Positions 56,904-64,000 of a stretch of 64,000 bases of DNA are shown here, one piece after another. The notes below the pieces were generated by a model, which had not been told where the DNA came from, did not search any database, and was given only the letters and a program-made list of their open reading frames with translations. The translations under genes and the position numbers were made by a program. Origin of the DNA: Ctena decussata (lineage: Eukaryota; Mollusca; Bivalvia; Lucinida; Lucinidae); the NCBI GenBank assembly GCA_963989385.1, contig OZ022498.1:103091298-103155297 (forward strand). The letters run 5' to 3'. Position 1 is the stretch's first letter. Each line of letters starts with the position of its first letter.

Positions 56904-57139
56904 GAGCCGCGACACGAGAAAATCAACAATGTGGTTGTGCGCCCAGCGCAGACTCGGATCAGCCTTGGCATCCGCCTGGTCCGCTCAGAATTTTTGCTAA
57001 GCGCTTAAAGGGTAGCTAAGGGTCTAAGCTACCTCTGTGCGGACAGTGAAGGCTCTGATCAGACTGGGCGGATGCCCAGGCTGATCTGAGTCTGCGCTGG
57101 GCGCACAACCACATTGTTGGTTTTGTCGTGTCATGGCTC
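56904..57139 (-). mobile_element. GAGCC palindrome MITE, copy 8
   Basis: Flanked by AAAT on both sides (56900-56903, 57140-57143). Confidence 0.95.
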
Positions 57140-57279
57140 AAATTTCCGTTCAAATCTGATTTTTTATACACTTTTCACGATTTTATACTTATATAGTCCT
57201 GGAGAATAGGCAGGTACCACTCATGGACAAAAATGTACTTGAAACAGAAAGCTTATGTAACTAAACCATTTTTGTTTAA

Positions 57280-57590
57280 TTTCATCAACATATTTCAAAG
57301 AATAAAGCAACTACATACATGTACCATACACCACTTTAGGTCATTGACAAGGGCAACGATAACTTTGTCATTAGATATTGAAATTTGATTTTTATCAATC
57401 CCAACAGAAATATTCCAACGTCACATGCACATCTCAAGTATGAAGAAAAACCGTCATCAAAACTGAAATATTCGAACGGAAAGGCGGTGTTCATGGACAG
57501 ACGCACATATGACAGATGGACATTGGGATAACATACCCGTCGCTAGCATTACCCTAACTAACATGTGACGGGTATTTAAACTTGGGCAAT
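57280..57590 (+). mobile_element. Possible degenerate Helentron-like element
   Basis: GGGCAACGATAACTTTGTCA, CACATGCACATCT, GACAGACGCACATATGACAG and an ACCCGTC/GACGGGT pair near 57536-57573 recall one monomer of element A plus a closing hairpin. Weak. Confidence 0.35.
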
Positions 57591-58224
57591 TTGAAAGCAG
57601 ATATGTCTAAAGTGTTCCAGAAGTTAAAATAGAAACAGATCCAATTTCTCGTTCATAAACTACCGATCTTTCGTCTTTAATCACATAAATAAATGAACAT
57701 TTTATGCAATGCATTTATTTTGTATTGTTTTAAATCTCCTAGAAGCGGTTTTAATTTCATCGGATTCCTACAGCATTCTGCCTTTGTGACCCCTGTAACG
57801 AGGTTATTGACGAACTCTTTAAAATTCTAGCTGACATTACATCTCTGCACATGAACAGAATCAATCTAACCCATGCGTTTCTTGCTTCCAGGGGAACTTT
57901 TTTCAGAATTTATTTTTTCTTTGATTTTTTTGATTTTTTTTATTTTATTTTTTTTATCAAACCAAGTTGTTAACATTTTAGATACAAATTATTATGCGTT
58001 AGATTTTGAGACGTGGTTATTTTCTCTACTTTAAAACCCCTTCAGTACAGTCAGTGACCAAAAGTATTTCATCAATTTCCGAATTCCCAATGACTTACAT
58101 GCATTTTTCAGTGTGCAGGAAAATTAACTATGCTGCTTCAGTTCATGCAACTTAAAATATATACTGATAGAAAGCGAGATTACTGGAGCTACAGTGTTGT
58201 ATTTATACTAATAATCCATTATTT
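57591..58224. other. Unassigned sequence; T-rich tract
   Basis: T-rich run at 57899-57957. No gene. Confidence 0.35.
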
Positions 58225-58400
58225 TTCCTCGCCTGGCATCAGAATTATAGCTCTCTGAAACCTCGTAGTGTTATCATTCGGTTAAATTTTGGAGACGTCA
58301 CCATTGACGTCAATGTACAAAATGTTTTTCAAAAATATTGATCATCTTTAAACAGCTACATGTTAATCATATTTTATTGTATCGAGTCTAATAAATTATG
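58225..58400 (+). repeat. Interspersed repeat X, copy 2
   Basis: Direct-strand counterpart of 31617-31800; includes CATTGACGTCAATG. Confidence 0.75.
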
Positions 58401-58927
58401 TTTCAATGTAGTATTTATTTTGCTTTATTTAATTTCGTGCATAAAGTATTTAAAGTAAATGTTATGCGCACATTTTGTAAATATTTCATGCACGAAATGT
58501 GTATGTGATAATAATAAGATCATGCTTAATAGCGTCTGCCGAATACGCTGTAGCTGCACTACTAAATAGTCTCACATAGCCGTTATTAACTTAGGTGTCA
58601 AAAGAGAAGTTGTCGTTTCTCCCTCATAGTTGTATATACATTAGAGCGAAAGTATTTGTAGGTTCAGTGCTATTAATTTTGGATAATAAGTTTTCCAGAC
58701 TCTGCGAGAAGAACTCTGGTCGCTTTAAACAGATTAAAGGGAAACATGCACCAAGTGTGAAAACTTGCTTGTTGATGACTGGCGTGGAAAAAGTATATGT
58801 GTAGACATCTTTGACACAAGCAAGATAAATAAGTGCGGGCTTTTATTGCAACAAAAAAGTTAATAAGTAAGTTAAACGCCCACTCTACTTTCAAGCTAAG
58901 TCCCTATTCTGATGATAACCATAAAAT
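58401..58927. other. Unassigned sequence
   Basis: No feature recognised. Confidence 0.35.
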
Positions 58928-59162
58928 GAGCCGCGACACGACAAAACCAACAATGTGGTCGTGCTCCAGCGCAGACTCAGATCAGCCTGGGCATCCGCCC
59001 AGTCTGATCAGAGTCTTCGCTGTCCGCATGAGGGTAGCTTAGACCATTAGCTACCCTTTAATCATTTAGCGAAGAGTGTGATCAGACTGGGCAAATGCCC
59101 AGGCTGATCTGAGTTTGCGCTGTGCGCACAACCACATTGTTGGTTTTCTCGTGTCGCGGCTC
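58928..59162 (+). mobile_element. GAGCC palindrome MITE, copy 9
   Basis: Flanked by AAAT on both sides (58924-58927, 59163-59166). Confidence 0.95.
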
Positions 59163-59740
59163 AAATTATTTTTGAATCATCTATGCAGAAGGTTTCGTGA
59201 TGCTATGCAGTAATCTGTCTACTGCGGGTAGCATTGGGTCATCCTGGTGAAAGTATGTGCACTTAGTACTGGTTAACCGCTAAGTCTGCCTAGGAATAGT
59301 GTGGTTATGCCGACATGACCATAGCTGTTTACCGTGGACGTGAAGCAACAACAACAAATTACACAGCTTCATCTATAGCAGAGCTTATGGCATTTATTGT
59401 CCCACCCGTCATACAGCCGAAACCTTGCCCCCTACGACTTATTTGTTTCCAGATTGAAAAAGGCTTGTCTGGAAACAAATATGAGGCCTGGGCGGTTTGG
59501 ATTAAATCGGAACCTCAGTAATAAGTCTACTTCAAGGTTTGCAAAGATAATACAAAAGCGCCGATAAAGATGGCAAAATTGTATAGACGTGGGTGGGGAA
59601 TACTTTGAAAATGAATAAATAGAATTTTTTAAGAAAAACAATGCGGTTTTTGAGGAAGAGTAAAATCTCCGATTATTTCCCGACCAGCCCTTGTATATGT
59701 GTCCGAAGACCAAATGAGTAAGATACGCCTTCATATCTCA
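59163..59740. other. Unassigned sequence
   Basis: A short TTTGTTTCCAGATTG/CTGGAAACAAA inverted pair at about 59442-59480. Frames on both strands are unrecognised. Confidence 0.35.
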
Positions 59741-59885
59741 CTTCACACAGGGAAATGATGGTCAATAGAAATGGTGGTAACTCAATTGTTATTTTTTAGA
59801 ATTGACCTTCATTTAGAAATGGAGTCAAAATAAAATTTGCAATGTTGCTTCCCATGAAAAATGTACTCATTTTAACCTCAAATAA
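59741..59885 (+). repeat. G repeat copy
   Basis: AATGTTGCTTCCCATGAAAAA with ATGTACTCATTTTAACC is the shared end motif. Confidence 0.5.
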
Positions 59886-59984
59886 AATTAACTGCGTTGC
59901 TGGTGAGCAATTATCTATCTTAATGACCCTGCTTGTTTTTTTTTTTTACAAAAAATCGACGATTAAACAGTGGTAAACCAGATC

Positions 59985-60202
59985 AGGCCCCAAGGTTATA
60001 AACCTTGGGTGCATTCTCAAACTCAAAATAAAGCACACTGATTGGCTTCTCAAACTCAAAATAAAGCACACTGATTGGCTGCTTCCGAGCAAACTAAAAA
60101 TAAAGCACACTGATTGGCTGCTTCCGAGCATGCTCGGAAGAAGCCAATCAATGTGCTTTATTTTGAGTTTGAGAATGTACTCAAGTTTTAACCTCCGAGC
60201 CA
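59985..60202. mobile_element. CAAACTCAAAATAAAGC palindromic MITE, copy 2
   Basis: Same family as 54245-54385. The left arm carries three tandem versions of the AAATAAAGCACACTGATTGG block (starting about 60017, 60053, 60095) while the right arm has one. Confidence 0.9.
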
Positions 60203-60817
60203 GATCAGAGCACTGCTGATCATAAGCTCACGATTAATGAGGTGAAGTAATGTATGGATTATTACGGCAGTATGTGCCAAGTCGCCGCTTTCAGTTGGCA
60301 GCAGCCAATGACAAGAAAAACAGATCTTTTATCATTTATCGATATTGGATTTTATTCGCTAACAGCTAAGCGTGTGTTTCTGTGAAAGGGAAGCAAATTC
60401 TAATGCGTCTTTCCAACGAGGCTTTTGTAATGTCTCTTTGATAAGAATTCAAATGGCCGTATGTATATGTATGTTGGGATTGTTACTACTTTCGACTAAG
60501 TACATGTAGGATGCATTGTGAACATGTGAGTTTCTCGTCGTCTAGTGATGATTGATAATTGGTACTTATAACATGTCACACGTTATTATCAGTCGACTGA
60601 AAAAAGGACACACAAATAAAAAAACGGGAACGGTAGGAACGTATGGAACAAAATAACGTTGTTGTTGTTTTGGCATGCTATCAGAGAATAAGTGAATGAC
60701 TTTGTCTCAATGAGCCACTGATACCAAAAGTCTCTATAAAATGGCCGAACTGCTGGGAAAATACGTCCGCGTGGCTAGTGGTTGGCTCTCCCAGCTTTGG
60801 ATCACTTGGCTTTGGCA
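60203..60817. other. Unassigned sequence
   Basis: No feature recognised. Confidence 0.35.
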
Positions 60818-61028
60818 AGGGCGTAGCTACCATTACGCAAATACGCAGGTGCGTATTGAAATTTAGTCAAATTGACAAAATTTCAACACACACCTGCGTA
60901 TTTTCATGCTGAAATGTTGTTAATTGGGCATAATTTAAATACTAACTGCCAACAGACCTCTATTATTGCCCTCAAAGAGTATAAAACATGATTGTGCGTA
61001 TTGTGTTAGTGGCCCTAGCTACGCCCCT
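60818..61028 (+). mobile_element. GGCGTAGCTACC MITE, copy 2
   Basis: AGGGCGTAGCTACC to CCCTAGCTACGCCCC, co-linear with 21215-21460. Flanks share TTTGG only. Confidence 0.85.
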
Positions 61029-63880
61029 GTTTGGATTCGTTTATTCGGGCGAGTCCCGCTAAAGGCAAGATTCTAAGACAAGATTATGTACCGTAACTGC
61101 GCCTCATTGCGCAGAACCTTTCATAACCCGCTATTTCCCCCACCTCCCCTATCGTCCTCATATGACTGAAATACTATTAAAACAGAAGGCACAAGGCCGC
61201 CAAACCAAACGGCAATGTTATATATGCCCTGTGCTCTACACTTGTTTGAACTGTCAACTAATTTCGGAATATGACCAGTAACTACATGTAACATTCATCT
61301 TAGATTCCAGTATGTCACACAATTGTTTATTTGTACAAGTTATCTAAGAATAAACACCAAATATTCCCAGGTATTTCTAACAACAAGGCGAGAACTATAC
61401 AGTCGAAATACTGTCAGCTGACATTTGCTAGGGTCGTTTTGGTATCATTTGTTCTGTATATTCCTGTGCAGATCAAACAAAAAAGCATGTGCTTGTTTGT
61501 ATGATATGTAGGCAAAATATTACGCTTTTATCTTTTTCCATAAAAAAGTCTGTACGTAAGTGTTGTCATAGAAATATTGGTTTATTATTTCAAAGAAGCT
61601 TTCAAACTAGCCTTAAGCACGTGCTATGCATTTCAATTTTGTTAAAGACGCATCAAGCAAAAAAATAAAGCTTAAAAATAAAGTCGCTTACCCGCTTCTT
61701 ACCCGCAATGATGTATAGAACTAACCGCCTTAGTCTCACGTATATCCTGCTGTAAGCGGTGTTTGCTGTATGAGTGAGGATCAGAAAAGGGTTTTTATTG
61801 ATTAGTGTGTTTATTTTGTTGATAAGTGATTCCTTTGCCTAAAATTTGATTGACAACGATTATTCTGTTGTAAAATTGCACTGCTTCCTGATTTTGAGAT
61901 TTTGAGACAAATAAAACATCCATTTCTGTTTTTGACATGAAATTTGATTTATTACTGATTTCGAGATACCGTACGATACCCTTATGAAAATAATATCAGA
62001 CCTTAAAAAAGTAAGCTTTACCTAATATAAAGTAGTACATGTAACACACCGCGGTATCCTTTGCACAACTCCGAAAAAGAGATATATTTATGGCAAGGAT
62101 AACAGGACTCTCTGGTTACTGACAAAACACAGCTGAAGCTGAAAGGTAAGTGAGACTAATTTTTATTTCGTTTTGTAACATGAGTGTCGCTTTATTTCAG
62201 AGTTATTTTGGGGAATAACTTGTGTATCCTAGGTGTGCAAGATACCCAACTTTTCTCCGACAAATGAGTTATTTATAGTCGGGGACTTTCTGCAATACCA
62301 AACCTTGATATCTTTTTAACTTTCGAGATATGGGAGTAGACTAGTATGTGATGAACTACTGCCTCTCTCTCTGTATTTTTTTTATTGTCAGGGTCCGGTT
62401 GTACAAAACTAACGATGACACAAACGTTACATTTTCAAATGTATGCGATGCATAACGCTGCCGTATTTGGCTTAACTAAACGTAAAGTTGAAAGCTCCTT
62501 GGCATTTTTTTCAGCAAAAAAAAATAATAGTGCAGTTAATTTTGTGTGTACATGTACTAATAGACTGAAGAAATATTTGACCTACGCTTATTTAAGCCAA
62601 TGATTCTTTGAACAACTTGGTCCCTGTCATTTGGAGCAAACACATACTTACATGTGTAAGTCTTTTGTAGTGCTAGGTGCATTGATAACAACTTTTTTGG
62701 AGAAAACAAAGCGACAGAACTTCTTCTGTGATTACAAAAACTGACTTCAATGAATCAATCAGAGTTTACAGCTATAGCCTTTGTTCTGCGTGCTTAGAAA
62801 TGATTTGCATCATTTTAGGGCAAATTACGCTGATTCGTACTACGCCTTGATTTATTTCTACAAATGATTAGTTACTGAGAAATTGATGAGATGTTGCAGA
62901 TATCAATCGATACTTTCTCTGCTTGTCTACATTTGTCCCTGAAGGACATGGAAAGACAGCGGCATCCGTAAAGTCAGCAGACAGCAATTTTTTTAACCAG
63001 TATATATTTTCTAAAATGCTTAAATACGCTGAAGTAATCAGACTGCACAAACTCTCTGGCTGGTCTTGGCCATACTGTTAGCATATTGCATGCAGCTGAC
63101 GGGCTGATTACTCGTTTCCGTAATTTATTCAGTGCAAAATGTAAAATTGTCAAATGGACGTGCTTACTCTATGTTTCCGGAGAGGAACGCCTGCTTGTGA
63201 CCAAAACGGTACAGATCAAGATCAGACTGCACATAGATTATTCAGATTTCAGATTTGTTCGTTGCAGCACAACTTACATGTTACTGAATCAGGCTAATAA
63301 GAATTATGTGTACTAAAGGTATGCTACATGCAATTTAGCTCTCCAGGTCAAACGGTTCAAACGCTGGAAAATCTAAAAGTTGAAAAGTTATCCCGAAATA
63401 TGATAATCGAAACTGGAAATCACATTCCCAGCTTCAGCTCATGGGAACAATTAGACGATTTTCAAACCATTCCGAACAAAGAATGTTGCAAGAGCCAGTT
63501 CCAAATATAATAAAATCATAGAATGAATATTTGCAGTAATTTTGAAAATGAGCGAATGTAAAAAAAGAGAGTAAAATTTGGAAAACTTAACCACACCGTT
63601 GAAGCTCTTTAATACGATTTCATTTTTGCAAGACTAGTGTTCCTATAGCTTGAATAGCCATTCTGCCCAGAATTATTGAAAACAGATATCGAGACTTTAT
63701 TGACAACTTCTCAGAGCAGAATTCATTAATAGAGACCCATGAGATTCGCTGAACCCATTTTCTTGGCGATATTGCATTATGAAATCTGTTCATTGAAAGA
63801 ATGATAACGCTGATGCGCTGATACTGTTGATTGGTCTATTAATAGTCAAACGCACCGCATTTATTCGGTTATAAGTTGGA
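61029..63880. other. Unassigned sequence
   Basis: Nearly 3 kb in which I recognise no repeat family or gene. Frames of 60-76 residues at 62.4-63.5 kb are unrecognised. Could be host intron or intergenic DNA. Confidence 0.4.
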
Positions 63881-63964
63881 GTTTACCTTCCTAAAAATCC
63901 TAAAGATCTAGGTCCGTCTTATAAGACGGATCTAGATCTTTGGAATTGTTTTGGAAGGGAAAAC
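63881..63964. repeat. GATCCGTCTTATAAGACGGATC palindrome, copy 2
   Basis: Same core as 52399-52494, with arms ATTCTAGATC changed to CTAAAGATCTAGG and CCTAGATCTTTGG-type pairing; ends CCTTCC/GGAAGG. Confidence 0.85.
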
Positions 63965-64000
63965 TCTATATTATAGCAGATTTTCATAAGACTAATTACA

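Noticed and set aside
60818..61028. 8-bp hAT-type target duplication for the GGCGTAGCTACC MITE
   Set aside because: Only TTTGG agrees on both sides, and copy 1 has no exact match; superfamily left open.

Overview
The window looks like gene-poor, AT-rich nuclear DNA of a bivalve mollusc, probably a venerid clam. I see no operons, rRNA genes, convincing tRNA genes, CRISPR arrays or intact host genes. The assignment rests on repeat types remembered as abundant in bivalve genomes: a ~235-bp palindrome starting GAGCCGCGACACGAG, elements with tandem monomers plus a GGAC microsatellite (pearl-like or Helentron-like), a short repeat whose translation carries VDPDQ, and Penelope-like reverse transcriptase debris. 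The species is inference; the repeats are visible directly.

Layout. 0-5 kb: a Penelope-type C-terminal remnant, a 1.7-kb foldback element made of TTCGTTCC minirepeats, and a 1.9-kb inverted-repeat element. 6.6-7.9 kb: a tandem-monomer element bounded by a 13-bp inverted repeat. 8-25 kb: palindromic MITEs, copies of the Penelope-type 3' region and one reverse transcriptase remnant (minus strand, 16.58-17.53 kb). 25.3-26.3 kb: an element with perfect 26-bp terminal inverted repeats and an amplified T-rich tail array. 30-32 kb: more elements ending in a hairpin plus CTTGTTT or CTAGTT.

35.65-39.82 kb: the most striking structure, a ~4.2-kb palindrome whose arms carry the 3' end of an uncharacterised cysteine-rich coding sequence on opposite strands. 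One arm is interrupted by a LINE 3' end with a 9-bp target duplication; the other arm keeps the empty site. 40.2-42.0 kb: a degraded mariner transposase whose 5' part is split by a second GGAC element. 42.75-44.76 kb: a 2-kb compound element nested in a Penelope-type repeat. 45-64 kb: more MITEs, simple repeats and unassigned sequence.

The coding traces belong to, or probably belong to, mobile elements: Penelope-like RT, LINE RT tail, mariner transposase and the cysteine-rich protein. They do not form a pathway. What can be read is a history of nested insertion: which element landed in which, which arms were duplicated before later insertions, and several families of palindromes and inverted-repeat-bounded tandem arrays with the same architecture but unrelated sequence. 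All other open frames of 60-140 residues look like chance or repeat-derived frames.
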